A stretch of 64,000 nt of DNA from Symsagittifera roscoffensis (GCF_963678635.1 NC_087066.1:42377777-42441776), one strand, 5' to 3'; shown: positions 22,900 to 36,350, counted from the stretch's first letter. Numbers and translations are program-made. The notes: generated by a model from the sequence alone, not told the origin.

Positions 22900-23633
22900 C
22901 ATATTTGGAGTTGAAGATGGAATTGACCTTTTGAACTTTCCCAATTTTTTGAAAAGATGGAAAAAACATACATGCCAATTTTATAAATCTTCCAGATTTA
23001 TTGCTTTAAAAAAATTTTTGCTCCTTTTCAGTAATTTTTTTGTATACATATTTTGTTTACCTAAGTTTTACTTAACTGAAACTGCATGTTTATTATTTGA
23101 ATGATGAACTTATTCTGTCTTTTAAGAAAAAAAGTTTCATGGCAAAACAAATTAGTCGAAGCTTTCATTCATTGAACCATTGAAACACATATTTGTTTTA
23201 AAAGTAAGAACTGTACCTTTAAAAACAGCACAAAACAAAGAAAATTCTGAATTGGTTTCGATTTTGTTACTGACTTCACGCTTTGTCGGGCAATATTATT
23301 CAATTCAACTTTTTGTTGGAAAAAATTGATTAAAAATATTGTTCAGTTTGTTTCAATTAGCATGCTCACAAAATATCAGCCTAATCGGCTCAGTAGAATC
23401 GAAATAGTATCTGTTGGCAACTTCACTCACTTACTCTATTTTTGGTAATTTGTTTCCTAAAAAACATTTTTCTGAAAAGTTCGAAGTAAATTTAAAAACA
23501 TTATTTGGGACATAAGTATTAAAAACTAAAACCAGACGGAATCTTTTTTTCGTCTGCTGATTTACAACCTATCTATTCCAAAATGTTCAGTTGAATTTGG
23601 GTATTTTCAGTTGGTTCAAAAGTTTTTAAAATT
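22900..23633. other. intergenic, nothing recognised
   Basis: AT-rich sequence with no exon chain, clear inverted repeat or family match that I could see. Confidence 0.5.
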
Positions 23634-26600
23634 AAACTCAACGCAATCTTATACTTTCTCAAATAATTTTGATAATTTATTTGTAAATAACGCGTTTCTT
23701 CGCCATTTTTTTTTTGTTTTCGAAAATATTTTTCAGATTCAGCAAACGCTCAACAAAATTGTCTCTCATTGTTTGTAGTCTATTGGAAATGATTTCGGCA
23801 CGTTTTTATGCGCTTTTTTGCCTGTACGCGCTTTTTAGTCTGTTTTTATGCGCTTTTTTGTAGTTTTTTATTAAAATATATTCATTGGGCTCACATTTAG
23901 TTTATTAAGCAGGCAAATATCAATATGCATCATTGTAAACAATCGTACTTAAAATCCTAGCATTGAATAACACACAAGGGCATCACGACGAGCGCATTTG
24001 CTCTTGGTGTAATGCCCTTAGGAATTACTATTGAAATCGGATGTAACAACAATCCGAAACACTTGTTTTAGAAACTTTAACTCGGTTGATAATTCTTTTT
24101 GTCAGATCAAAAACAAAACGGTTCAAAACTTCAATTTTGCGTGTTACTTTACAACCAATTCGAAAAAAGTGATCTTTTTTTTACAGTATGTTCAACTGAA
24201 TTTTTAGTAATTATTTGAGAATTATCAATAACAATGCAAATATGCATTAAATCATGCCCTAAATCAAATCGCTGAACTGCACTAAATGGTTTTTTATTTT
24301 TGGCAAAAGTTTAGAATGAAGTCTCTTGCTTGGTTTATAGTGTTTTAGACATGTTTGCTTAAATTTTATGGGCTTGAATATTTTTCTAAATCAAAAAATT
24401 TGTTTAAAGTGCTAAAAGAACGATAATTGTCAACCATGGGTTCCTAAGAATTCTCTTTAAAGACAAATGCCGCCTCAAAATTTGACGCCTCAATTTTGGT
24501 AACTTTTAAAAGGATTCTGTCAAATTTTGAGTTGTTTAAATTTCTGCGGGTTCCGGTTGAAAATTTGCAAACATCAGACAACGTGTCTGAATAAAAGGGC
24601 CAGACAAAATAAACAAACCTGGCGTTGTTTTCATTTTACTGTGGTCGAAACATTCCTGAAATTTACTCAGCAGCCATTTTTTTGCTTTCATTATTTGTTG
24701 TGAAAAGCTCTAAATTGAAGTGAAACAGTCAAGCTTAACTGAAATTTAGGATCAATTTTAAGCAAAAATTGCAACTTTCGATTCATATTTTTGAGAATTT
24801 GGACAAGTCGGGACACAGGAGGAATCACGTGGCGGTGATTGTTTTTCTCCCGGCAGGTTCGTTCCGCCTTCATTGTTATTCCACGCCTATGCTCAGCGCC
24901 TCGAGTAAATCAGACTAGTTTATTATTATTCAACTTCTCCTAAAACTCAACTCAATTTTTTTGTCTTAATAAACTAGTGTCTTGTAAGTATTATTGGGCT
25001 AAGTTGGAACTGAACACCTTCGATTAAATGGCTTTTAACTGTCACAGCTACATAAGACCCAAAAATTAATAGCAAGTTCTTACTACAAAAAATATAAACA
25101 AACATATGCCCGAAAAAAACATCCTGCTATAAAGCGGGTCGGAATTGGAGAAATTATTCAGTTGAGTTTTTTTCACCTTTTTTTTTAACCAGTTTTAAAA
25201 GATGAAAAAAATTTAACTGAATAATATGACACACAATAATAACTGACTCGCCAAATAACTGAACTCGCCAAATATGACACACAATTTAGAAGGATTTTTC
25301 TACTGTTTAAAAACAAAATTGTTCAAAGGACGATCTGAAGTTAAAAATTTGTTGAATCAAATTTAATTGCAGATTGTCCTTTGAACAATCTAGTTTTTCA
25401 ACACTAGAATTAGAATGAATCCTTACTGATAATTTACTTTTGCAAATTTTAACTGACAGACAAGCGGAATTGAAATCTTGTCAGCTAAAATCCGCTCTTG
25501 TCTGGTTGTATGCGGTTTCTTTCTGAACGAAACCTACTGTATTTTTGTTTTGTACCCCTAAAAAATCTCCTTTCAGGGATTTACATCTAAAGTGGGTAGG
25601 GAGAATACTTTCTAGCTACTTCCATTCGGGAAGAACTTTCAACTGGTTGAAGACATTTAATAGATAGTGCAGTAAGCAGAAAAAAAACTTGTATTAGACT
25701 CAACTACTGCAAATACCGTAATTTTTACTTGTGTTTTTCTGAAAAACAGAATGTATCAAATTTTGTCCCAAGTTTGCCGTAAACCTAGATCAAACACTCA
25801 AGAAATATCTTCCTAAGAAAATTTGTTTTATATAAAGATCTTTCTAAATTTCTTGAAGAAACAAACAAAAACGAAATTAAAATTTAGCTTTCAGGAAATG
25901 TTAAAACTTGAAAAAAAACGTCAAAAAGTTTTTCAAGCTTTTTTGGTTGTTCGGCTGAATGCTCCTTCTGTTTTTTGAACTTGCTGCCGATAGAGTGACC
26001 TCGAAGGATTTTTGGGCTGTCGTTTCTGTCAATGAGGACTGCACTCGAATCTACCTAATCTTTTCACTCTCTAGAATGCGAAACAAAATACAATTTTAAT
26101 TGAACTGAAAATCTCGTTGGATACAGATACATAAGGAACTTGTCTGGGCTCATGTTTTTAAAAGTTTGAGCTTTCTTACCAGGTTTTAATCAGGTCTACT
26201 ATTCTTTACATGGTTTCTTCAAAAAAGCCTCAACTTTTACATCTTTCTCAATTGATTATCTATAAATTGATTTTCAAACTTGGATTGATTTGAAGGTCAA
26301 ATTGAAAATTATTTTTTATAATTGGATAAATTACAGCATCTTGAGCACAGATAAATTTTGCAAAAATGAAATGCAGAGGTCTGATGACTATTTTTAGTAT
26401 AAAACTGGTTTTTAAATAATTTTTTTTTTATTTCTTTCAAAATATGGTCGCGCGAGTTCTCGATTTTATATAGTGGCGTTTTTGGAGAAGGATGGGTGTT
26501 TTTGATTGAGGGGGAGGCGAGGGTTGGTTTTTGCTTTTGATCACACACAATGAAGCTGTCACTCAAACTAACTGAGATTTCTTTGTTCTTTTCCTGCGCG

Positions 26601-27640
26601 TCATACAACACGCTTACCTACATTTCACCCCATAGCTCCATCCCCGTCTCGAGATTTTCAAAGCCAACTTTGGAGAGATTTCAACCCCGCGGAGCTGTAA
26701 ACATACAAGTGTTATTGAGTTAGATGCTCGAGGTAAACACAGGAATTAAGCGAAATTGATTTTTTGTGTTATAAATTTATTCCCAGCTCCTTTTCTATTT
26801 TTTTTTTGCAATTTTCTGCGTTTTTATTCTGCAAATTAAAAAACGAAACTATTTGTTCTCAAGCCAGATGGATACCAATGCTCCAAAAACAGCACATAAA
26901 ATAAGAAGATACCTTTAAGACCTAGACCAATCAGTCCAACAAATGTACTCTAAAGGATATTGATTCAAAACTAAATTTCTATTATTTTTTTTAAAATTCA
27001 AGCATATCTTTTCTGGAATATTATTTGTCATTGTTAAAAAAATAATTATGTTTTCTTCTCTTATCAACATACTCATCGCTATCAACGTCATCATTTGCTC
27101 TCAGGTAAGTTATTTTATGATCAATTTACTGAAGTTGATTTTTAATTTGATTTTTGTTAATGCCAAACTGTCGGCAATATCCTTTTCGATCAACGAATCT
27201 TCGCAAAATTAATTAACCTTCAGATAATCATTTGACAGCGAGTTTCTGTGTTTCACTGACTTTTGTTTTCAAAATTGCATCCAGAAACACTAAACAACCT
27301 AGAAATTTATAGTTTTCACGGATTAAATTGCTCAAGGTCATCCATATTGCCAACAATTTGGCATAAACAGTGAAATTATTTGTCGGCCTGTAACTCAATC
27401 GCTAGTTTAAAACAGCTTGTGGTTTTAAAAAATGTTCTCGACGCAAAACTGCGTTTTCAGACGATAGCTTTAAAACAAAAAAGTTATGCAAGACTGCTTG
27501 TGTCAAGTCTAAGTTCTGTGTTTTAACTGCCGTTTTGAAACAAATTCGGCCAAGTAAAAAAAAAGACGCATTCTTTTTGTTTAATTTTTTAAATCTCTGT
27601 TTCAACACATTATTTTGATCCAATTTATTTTCCAACTATG
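23634..27640 (+). repeat. module A of the tandem gene/repeat array
   Basis: Collinear with module C (31619-35650) from CTCAACGCAATC at the start to TTATTTTCCAACTATGT at the end, with many small differences. It contains a copy of the signal-peptide exon (27048-27104, with an intact GTAAGT donor) and of the next exon (from 27416). The module breaks off there and passes directly into module B. A candidate upstream frame (near 26545-26740) carries a one-base deletion relative to module C, so module A looks like a 3'-truncated, decayed gene copy. Confidence 0.7.
27048..27104 (+). CDS. signal-peptide-like exon, module A
   Basis: 19 codons, starting MFSSLINILIAINVIICSQ and followed by a consensus donor GTAAGT. 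A Met, a short polar start, a hydrophobic core and a small-residue Cys-Ser-Gln end suggest a secretory signal peptide. The same exon occurs at 29330-29386 and 35021-35077 with mostly conservative changes. The following exon (27416 onward) is in a compatible phase, but the gene copy is cut off after it. Confidence 0.4.
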
Positions 27641-27644
27641 TACT

Positions 27645-29618
27645 TTTTTTGTTTTCGAAACTACTTTTCAGATTCAGCAAACGCTCAAAAAAATTGTCTC
27701 TTATTGTTTGTAGTCTATTGGAAATGATTTCAGAACGTTTTTATGCGCTTTTTTTGCCTGTACGCGATTTTTAGTCTGTTTTTATGCGCTTTTTTGTAGT
27801 TTTTTATTAAATTATATTCATTGGGCTCAAATTTAGTTTATTAAGCAGGGCAAATATCGATATGCATCATTTTAAACAACCTTACTTAAAAACTTAGCAT
27901 TGAATACCACACAAGGGCATCACGACGAGCGCATATGCTCTTGGTGTAATGCCCTAGGAATTACTATTGAAATCGGATGTAACAACAATCCGAAACACTT
28001 GTTTTAAAAACTTTAACTCGGTTGATAACTATTTTTGTCAGAGTAAAAACAAAAGGGTTCAAAACTTCAATTTTGCGTGTTACTTTACAACCAATTCCAA
28101 AAAAGTGATCTTTTTTTTCAGTATGTTCAACTGAATTTTTAGTAATTAATTGAGAATTATCAATAACAATGCAAATATGCATTAAATCATGCCCTAAATC
28201 AAATTGCTGAACTGCACTGAACGGTTTTTCAAATTTGGCAAAAGTTTAGAATGAAGTCTCTCGCTTAGTTTATAGTGTTTCAGACATTTTTGCTTAAATT
28301 TTATGGGCTTGAATGTTTTTCTAAATCAAAAAATTTGTTTAAAGTGTTAAAAGAACGATAATTGTCAACCATGGGTTCCTAAGAATTCCTTTTAAAGACG
28401 AATGCCGACTCAAAATTTGACGCCTTAATTTTGGCAATTTTTAAAAGGATTCTGTCACATATATGATATTTTTAAATTTCTGCGGGTTCCGGTTGAAAAT
28501 TTGCAAACCTCAGACAATGTGTCTGAATAAAAGGGCCAGACAAAATAAACAAACCTGGCGTTGTTTTCATTTTACTGTGGTCGAAACATTCCTGAAATTT
28601 TTCAGCAGCCATCTTTTTGCTTTCATTGTCTGTTGTGAAAAGCTCTAAATTGAAGTGAAACAGTCAAGCTTAACTGAAAATTAGGATCATTTGATGCAAA
28701 AATTGCAACTTTCGATTCATATTTTTGAGAATCTGGACAAGTCGGGACATAGGAGGAATCACGGGGCGGTGATTGTTTTTCTCCCGGCAGGTTAGTTCCG
28801 CCTTCATTGTTATTCCACGCCTATGCTCAGCGCTCGAGTAAATCAGACTAGTTTATGATTATTCAACTTCTCCCAAAACTCAACTCAATTTTTCTCTTAA
28901 TAACTAGTGTCTTGTAAGTATTATTGGGCTAAGTTGGAACTGAACACCTTCGATTAAATGGGTATAACTGTCACAGCTACATAAGACCCGCAAATCAATT
29001 GCAAGTTCTTACTACAAAAAATATAAACATACATATGCCCGAAAAAAAATATCCTGCTATAAAATGGGTCGGAATTATTCAGTTGAGTTTTTTTCACCTT
29101 TTGTTTTAACTAATTTTGAAAGGTTAAAAAAAATTTAACTGAATAACTTCGACAATTATGACACACAATTTAGAAGGATTTTTCTACTGTTTAAAAACAA
29201 AATTGATCAAAGGACTGCGAAAAAAAGGATCTGCAAATAAAAAAAAAGAAAATGTTTGTTCTCAAGCCAGATGGATACCAATGCTCCAAAAACAGCTTAA
29301 CAATATTTTTCATTGTTAAAAAAATAACTATGTTGTCTTCTGTTATCAACTTACTCATCGCTATCAACGTCATCATTTGCTCTCAGTTAAGTTATTTTAT
29401 GATCAATTTACTGAAGTTGATTTTTAATTTGATTTTTATTAATGCCAAACTGTCGGCAATATCCTTTTCGATCAACGAATCTTCGCAAAATTAATTAACC
29501 TTCATATAATCATTTGACAGCGAGTTTCTGTGTTTCACTGAATTTTGCTTTCAAAATTGCATCCAGAAACACTAAACAACCTAGAAATCTATAGTTTTCA
29601 CGGATTAAATTGCTCGAG
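27645..29618 (+). repeat. module B of the array, internally deleted, ends at the assembly gap
   Basis: It starts abruptly inside the module sequence (TTTTGTTTTCGAAACTACTT) and is collinear with A and C, but lacks the part corresponding to about 25330-26830 of module A. It includes a signal-peptide-like exon (29330-29386) whose donor is changed from GTAAGT to TTAAGT, so that exon is probably dead. It runs into the N gap. Confidence 0.7.
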
Positions 29619-29818
29619 NNNNNNNNNNNNNNNNNNNNNNNNNNNNNNNNNNNNNNNNNNNNNNNNNNNNNNNNNNNNNNNNNNNNNNNNNNNNNNNNNN
29701 NNNNNNNNNNNNNNNNNNNNNNNNNNNNNNNNNNNNNNNNNNNNNNNNNNNNNNNNNNNNNNNNNNNNNNNNNNNNNNNNNNNNNNNNNNNNNNNNNNNN
29801 NNNNNNNNNNNNNNNNNN
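29619..29818. other. assembly gap (200 N)
   Basis: 200 consecutive N, a conventional placeholder length. The flanking sequences on both sides are homologous to the same part of the module (about 29520-29618 and 29819-29930). The gap therefore separates two different paralogous copies (B and D), and its real length is unknown. Confidence 0.95.
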
Positions 29819-30005
29819 GATTTTTGTGTTTCACTGATTTCTCTGGATATTGTGTCCAAAAAACTAATTAACCTAGAAAGCTATAGTTTTGACCGATTAA
29901 TTGGCTCAAGGTCATCGATATTGCAAACAATTTCGCATTATAAATATAAATGAGTTGCCGAGCATCTATTTCATTCGTTAAGTTAAGATAGAGTGAGATT
30001 TACAG

Positions 30006-31505
30006 ATTTTAAAAACTGCCGTGGAAAAAAAAATGAGTTTTCATTTAAAACAAAAAATTAATATAATTATCATTTTCAAGCCATTTACAAAACTATTCAA
30101 GACTGTTTGTATCAAGGGTAAGTTCAAACATTATAAAAAAAATTAAAATGATGCAAATTAATGATTAATTTGATACTCAGTAGAAAAGAAGTGGAATGTC
30201 TTTGGAACTTAAAATTTATGGTGGCATGGAGCCTCGATCTAATTAAATACTTTGCCTGAATCTCTAATTTTTTGGGCACTTGGAAATTTTTTAATAGCAA
30301 AAACCATACATTTGTTGAGCTCCTGCTCTCTACTCACACCTGATGGAGCTTTTACAAGAAAATTAAGCTTGTCAACTAAATATGGTCCGCCTGAAAAAGA
30401 CTGCTTTTGTTTGCGGCCGATGCTGGTTCAATTTTTGTAACTTTGATAAAAATTTTCCCAATCGATGTTACAATAACAATGTATAAACATTTAAATTTTA
30501 TTGTTCAGCATTGCAACCAAATCAATTGATGTTGCAATAACAATGTAAAAAAAAACATTTAAGTTTCATTATTTCAAGCAAAGCATCAAAGTTATTTCAG
30601 CAGCTCAAACCAAATCATAGTTTATTCGATAGCTAGACGTAATTGTTCCGACAGTCTTAGATTTTGACTGCTCGGAAGCTGTAAATGATTATTCTTTGTC
30701 ACAAAAATCACTTCATGGCGCTGAATTGATTTTAAGCTAAACATAGAATTGAAAACATGTCCCAAATTATTGGTTGCACAAACTCGCATAAGAAAAATTT
30801 CGTTGCGCAACTTCATGCTGTAAGTTTTTATTAACGTGTTTTTATTGAAGTTGCAAGGTTTATTCGAAGTTGTATTTGATAGTGATATTTTTGCTATGCT
30901 CAGAATTTTGGTCAAGAAATTTGCTTTATTTTTGTAGCAACAAAAACTGCAATAATGTTTAAACTTAAACAAGACTGTTCATATCAGTTCGGAGCCTTCA
31001 CAGTTCCAACTTCCCTGTAAGATCGAAAATAATTTTGGATGAAAAAATTAAACTCCAGATTTTTAGTTAACTTGTTTGTTGCGTTATCTTGATGTGGTTT
31101 TGTTTTAGGAATTTCCATTATTGTTCCTACTTTGGAAGAAAATGGTATATACTTTTGCTTTTCTTTGTGTGCCTGTTAAAGTGCCTCAGAAATAAAACAC
31201 AACTTCAAAACTCACACCAAAACTATAGAAGTAGTACCCCTAAACATCAGAGACAAGTTATTCAGGTACAATCAAATGGAGAAATTCAAGCAGACCTTTT
31301 CGGTATTGAAAACACAGAGAAGTCAGAGTTACAACTAAATCACAACAATTGTGAATTAACAGATGATGAGATGGAAACACAAAATGCGCTTTCAATTAAA
31401 AAGCCTTCCATGAAAATGAATACGAAATACCAATTGATTCGACTTATTAACAAAACATTGAAAATTTTTATAGATTCGAAAAATCAGACAATACATAAAA
31501 CATAA
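30006..31505 (+). CDS. candidate small single-pass membrane protein, module D (5' end in the assembly gap)
   Basis: Three exons, 30006-30117, 30298-30436 and 31109-31505, have acceptors TTTACAG, TTAATAG and GTTTTAG and donors GTAAGT and GTAACT. Their phases agree at both junctions (leaving 1 and then 2 bases), giving about 215 residues to a TAA stop. Exon 2 of the set is Cys-containing (SSCSLLTPDG and EKDCFCLRPM). The last exon has HYCSYFGRK, a hydrophobic stretch WYILLLFFVCLL with flanking Lys/Arg, and a polar tail of roughly 100 residues. An AATAAA lies at 31565. The signal-peptide exon seen in modules A, B and C ends in the phase required by 30006, but module D's own copy would lie in the gap. 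This suggests a type I membrane protein. I do not recognise the family, and function is unknown. A decayed transposon frame remains possible. Confidence 0.45.
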
Positions 31506-31564
31506 CAGATTACACCAAAAAAAAAAAACTTAGAGAAAGTTCAAGTACGAATAATTTATTTCAA

Positions 31565-31570
31565 AATAAA
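31565..31570 (+). promoter_or_regulatory. poly(A) signal AATAAA after the module D last exon
   Basis: It lies 60 bp after the TAA of the candidate membrane-protein gene and just before the start of module C (31619). This fits the view that each module holds one gene. Confidence 0.4.
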
Positions 31571-34473
31571 ACTAATAAATTACAACCACCTAAAGAAAAA
31601 ATTCGGACAATCCCACTTCACTCAACGCAATCATATATTTACTCAAATAATTTTGATAATTTATTTGGAAATAACGCGTTTCTTCGCGATTTTTTTTTGT
31701 TTTCGAAGCTATTTTTCAGATTCAGCAAACGCTCAAAAAAACTGTCTCTCATTGTTTTTAGTCTATTGGATTTGATTTCCGCACGTTTTTATGCGCTTTT
31801 TTGCCTGTACGCGCTTTTTAGTCTGTTTTAATGCGCTTTTTGTAGTTTTTTATTAAACTATATTCATTGGGTTCAAATTTAGTTTATTAAGCAGGGCAAA
31901 TATCGATATGCATCATTTTAAACAATCGTACTTAAAATCCTAGCATTGAATACCACACAAGGACATCACGACGAGCACATTTGCTCTTGGTGTAATGCCC
32001 TAGGAATTACTATTGAAATCGGATGTAACAACAATCCGAAACACCGAAACACTTGTTTTAAAAATTTTAACTCGGTTGATAACTATTTTTGTCAGAGTAA
32101 AAACAAAACGGTTCAAAACTTCAATTTCGCGTGTTACTTTACAACCAATTCCAAAAAAGTGATCATTTTATTTTCAGTATGTTCAACTGAATTTTTAGTA
32201 ATTATTTGAGAATTATCAATAACAATGCAAATATGCATTAAATCATGCCCTAAATCAAATCGCTGAACTGCACTGAATGGTTTTCATTATTGGCAAAAGT
32301 TGAGAATGAAGTCTCTCGCTTGGTTTATAGTGTTTCAGACATTTTTGCTAAATTTTTATAGGCTTGAATGTTTTTCTAAATCAAAAAATTTGTTTAAAGT
32401 GTCAAAGGAACAACAATTGTCAACCTGGGTTCATTAGAATTCCCTTTAAAGACAAATGCCGCCTCAAACTTTGACGCCTCAATTTTTTGGTAACTTTTAA
32501 AAGGATTCTGTCACAATTTTGAGTTGTTTAAATTTCTGCGGGTTCCGGTTGAAAATTTGCAAACATCAGACAACGTGTCTGAATAAAAGGGTCAGACTAA
32601 ATAAACAAACCTGGCGTTGTTTTCATATTACCGTGGTCGAAACATTCCTGAAAATTACTCAGCAGCCATTTTTTTGCTTTCATTGCTTGTTGTGAAAAGC
32701 CCTAAATTGAAGTGAAACAGTCAAGCTTAACTGAAAATTAGGATCAATTTGATGAAAAAATTGCAACTTTCGATTCATATTTTTGAGAATTTGGACAAGT
32801 CGGGACATAGGAGGAATCACGGGGCGGTGATTGTTTTTCTCCCGGCAGGTTAGTTCCGCCTTCATTGTTATTCCACACCTATGCTCAGTGCCTCGAGTAA
32901 ATCAGACTAGTTTATTATTATTCAACTTCTCCCAAAACTCAACTCAATTTTTCTCTTAATAACTTGTGTCTTGTAAGTATTATAAGTTTGAACTGAACAC
33001 CTTCTATTAAATGGCTTTTAACTGTCACAGTACATAAGACCCGAAAATTAATAGCAAGTTCTTACTACAAAAAAATATAAACATACATATGCCCGAAAAA
33101 TATATCCTGCTATAAAGTGGGTCGGAATTGGAGAAATTTTTCAGTTGAGTTTTTTTCACCTTTTATTTTAACCAGTTTTAAAAGGTGAAAAAAACTTAAC
33201 TGAATAATTTCGCCAATTGTTACACACAATTTAGAAGGATTTTTCTACTGTTTAAAAACAAAATTGTTCAAAGGACGATCTGAAGTTAAAATTTTATTGA
33301 ATCAACTTTAACTGCAGATTGTCCTTTGAACAATCTAGTTTTTCAACACCTGAATTAGAATGAATCCTTACTGATAATTTACTTGTGCAAGTTTTGACTG
33401 ACAGACAAGCGGAATTGAAATCTTGTCAGCTAAAATCCGCTCTGGTCTGGTTGTATGCGGTTTCTTTCTGAACGAAACCTACTGTATTTTTGTTTTGTAC
33501 CCCTAAAAAAATCTCCTTTCAGGGATTTACATCTAAAGTGGGTAGGGAGAATACTTTCTAGCTACTTCCTTTCGGGAAGAACTTTCAACTGGTTGAAGAC
33601 ACTTAATAGATAGTGCAGTAAGCAGAAAAAAAAACTTGTATTAGACTCAACTACTGCAAATACCGTAATTTTTATTTGCGTTTTTCTGAAAGAGAGAATA
33701 TATCAAATTTTGTCCCAAGTTTGCCGTAAACCTAGATCAAACACTCAAGAAATAGCTTCCGAAAAAAAATTTTGTAATATATAAAGATCTTTCTAAACTT
33801 CTTGAAGAAACAAACAAAAACGAAATTTAAATTTTGTTTTCAGGAAATGTTAAAACTTGAAGAAAAAAAAACGTCAAAAAGTTTTTCAAGCTTTTTTGGT
33901 TGTTCGGCTGAATGCTCCTTCTGTTTTTCGAACTTGCTGCCGATAGAGTGACCTCGAGGGACTTTCGGGCTGTCTTTTACCTGTCAATGAGGCTGCACTC
34001 GAATCTTCCTAATCTTTTCACTCTCCAGAATGCGAAACAAAGTACAATTTTAATTGCACTGAAAATCTCGTTGGATACAGATACATAAAAAACTTGTCTG
34101 GGCTCATCTTTTTAAATGTATGAGCATTCTTACCAGGTTTTAATCAGGTCTACTATTCTTTAGATGGTTTGTTCAAAAAACCTCAACTTTTACAAGCTAA
34201 CAATTTCGAATTTTCTCAATTGATAATCTAAAAATTGATTTTCAAACTTGGATTGATTTGAAAGTCAAATTGAAAATTAACTTTTATAATTGGATAAATA
34301 ACAGCATCTTGAGCAAAGATAATTTTTGCAAAAATGAAATGCAGAGGTCTGATGACTATTCTTAGTATAAAACTGATTTTTAAATATCTTTATTTTATTG
34401 TGATTTCTTTCAAAATATGGTCGCGCGAGTTCTCGATTTTATGTAGTGGCGTTTTGGAGAAGGATGGGGGTTT

Positions 34474-34722
34474 TTGAATGAGGGGGAGGCGAGGGTTGGT
34501 TTTTGGTTCTGTTCACACACAATGAAGCTGTCACTCAAATTAACTGAGATTTCTTTGTTCTTTTCCTGTGCGGACATGCCACACGCTTACCTAAATTTCA
34601 CCCGATGCCTCCATCTCCGTCTCAAGATTTTCAAAGCCAACTTTGGAGAGATTTCAACCCCGCGGAGCTGTGAACATACAAGTGTTATTGAGTTAGATAC
34701 TCGAGGTAAACACAGGAATTAA
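34474..34722 (+). CDS. upstream open frame in module C, possible exon
   Basis: From an internal Met (near 34522) the frame reads MKLSLKLTEISLFFSCA, a signal-peptide-like start, and continues open to CTCGAG followed by a donor-like GTAAAC at about 34706. Module A has the same segment with a one-base loss that breaks the frame. No partner exon in phase was found. It could be a 5' exon of the array gene or just open sequence. Confidence 0.25.
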   Translation: MNEGEARVGFWFCSHTMKLSLKLTEISLFFSCADMPHAYLNFTRCLHLRLKIFKANFGEISTPRSCEHTSVIELDTRGKHRN

Positions 34723-35020
34723 GCGAAATTGATTTTTCGTGTTATAAATTTATTCCCAGCTCCTTTTCTATTTTTCTTTGCATTTTTCTGCGTTTTTATT
34801 CTGCAAATAAAAAAAAGAAGTTGTTTGTTCTCAAGCCAGATGGATACCAATGCTCCAAAAACAGCTTATAAAATAAAGAAGATACCTTTAAGACCTAGAC
34901 CAATCAGTCCAACAAATGTACTTTAAATTATATTGATTCAAAACTAAATTTCTATTATTTTTTTTAGAATTCAAGCATATGTTTTCTGGAATATTATTTG
35001 TCATTGTTAAAAAAATAACT

Positions 35021-35185
35021 ATGTTGTCTTCTGTTATCAAATTATTCATCGCTATCAACGTCATCATTTGCTCCCAGGTTAGTTATTTCATGATCAATTT
35101 ACTGACGTTGATTTTTAATTTGCTTTTTGTTAATGCCAAATTGTCGGCAATATCCTTTTCGATCAACGAATCTGAGCAAAATTAA
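35021..35185 (+). CDS. signal-peptide-like exon, module C
   Basis: Codons 1-19 read MLSSVIKLFIAINVIICSQ and end at CAG followed by GTTAGT (35078). The exon proper is 35021-35077. Read through the donor, the frame stays open to a TAA at 35183-35185, as it does in modules A and B, so a 54-residue unspliced product is also conceivable. Substitutions among the three copies are mostly conservative. Confidence 0.35.
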   Translation: MLSSVIKLFIAINVIICSQVSYFMINLLTLIFNLLFVNAKLSAISFSINESEQN

Positions 35186-35984
35186 TTAACCTTCAGATAA
35201 TCATTTGACGGCGAATTTCTGTGTTTCACTGACTTTTGCTTTCAAAATTGCATCCAGATACACTAAACAACCTAGAAATCTATAGTTTTCACGGGTTAAA
35301 TTGCTCGAGGTCATCCATATTGCCAACAATTTGGCATAAAATATGAAATGATTTGTCGGGCCTGTAATTCAATCGCTAGTTTAATACAGCTTGTGGTTTT
35401 AAAAAATGTTCTCGGCACAAAACTGCGTTTTCAGACGATATCTTTAAAACAAAAAGTTATTACAACTATTATTTTCAAGCCATACACAAAATTATTCAAG
35501 ACTGCTTGTGTCAAGTCTAAGTTCTGTGTTTTAACTGCCGTTTTGCAACAAATTTGGCCCAGTAAAAAAAGACGCATTCTTTTTGTTTCATTTTTTAAAT
35601 CTCTGTTTTAGCACATTATTTTGATCCAATTTATTTTCCAACTATGTGCTTTAAGCGATTGAAAAAATATTAAAAATTAGTAATCAACTTGGTACTAAGG
35701 AGAAAAAACAGTTAAATGCCTTTTAGAACTTAAATTATATGGTAGCATGGATTCTCACTCCAATCAAATGGTTTGCCTAAATTTCAGCCGTCGAAGCACG
35801 CACTCGGAAATTTATATTTTTGGGATCTTGGAAATTGTTTCAGCGAAACAATACATTTGTTGAGCGCGTGCTCTCCCCTCAAACTTGAATGAATTTTTAT
35901 TAAAAAAATTAAGCTTGCAAACCAAAACTAGGGAGCCTTAAAAAGAAAACGACAGATTTTATTAGTGGTCGATGTTGGTTCAAA

Positions 35985-36350
35985 ATCAGCTACCACAAAC
36001 AATCATTGGAGAGAGTTGAGTGACCTATCAATTCCAAGCCTTTTCACTTTTGATTCGGACGGCACAAAAAAATGAAATTTTTTTCGCTTTTGGGAAACTA
36101 AAAAAAACGTCTAAATATTTTTGTATTTTTTTAAAAATTTTGCTTGTTTTTTTAGTCAACTTTCTACAAAAATTTGTTTCCCCATTGCCTTTCTACACAA
36201 TGACTGTCAAATATGCCAAACTCTAAGTTTTCGTTCAGATCTTTTGATCACACCGCGCAGAAAAAAAACGTTGTTGCTTTTTCTAAGACTGTGGTCGGAA
36301 CATTCTGTGATCTTTGCACAGTAACCGGCTATCCTATTTGTGATGAAATT
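35985..36350 (-). mobile_element. M2 short repeat element (reverse)
   Basis: Reverse-complement order of the 19385-19745 copy: CTACCACAAACAATCATTGG, then GAGAGAGTTGAGTGACC, then CGCGCAGAAAAAAAACG, then TTGCACAGTAACCGGCTATC. It lies in the tail of module C. Its 3' part (from 36186) is included in the tandem duplication. Confidence 0.6.

Noticed and set aside
22721-22978. Reverse-strand frame with a long Tyr-Ile repeat
   Set aside because: It simply translates the (AT)n microsatellite at 22824-22879.
30622-30972. 116-codon reverse-strand frame in the intron of the module D candidate gene
   Set aside because: The homologous part of module C (37030-37400) has indels that would break the frame, and it ends in an M1 element fragment. 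There is no supporting context.
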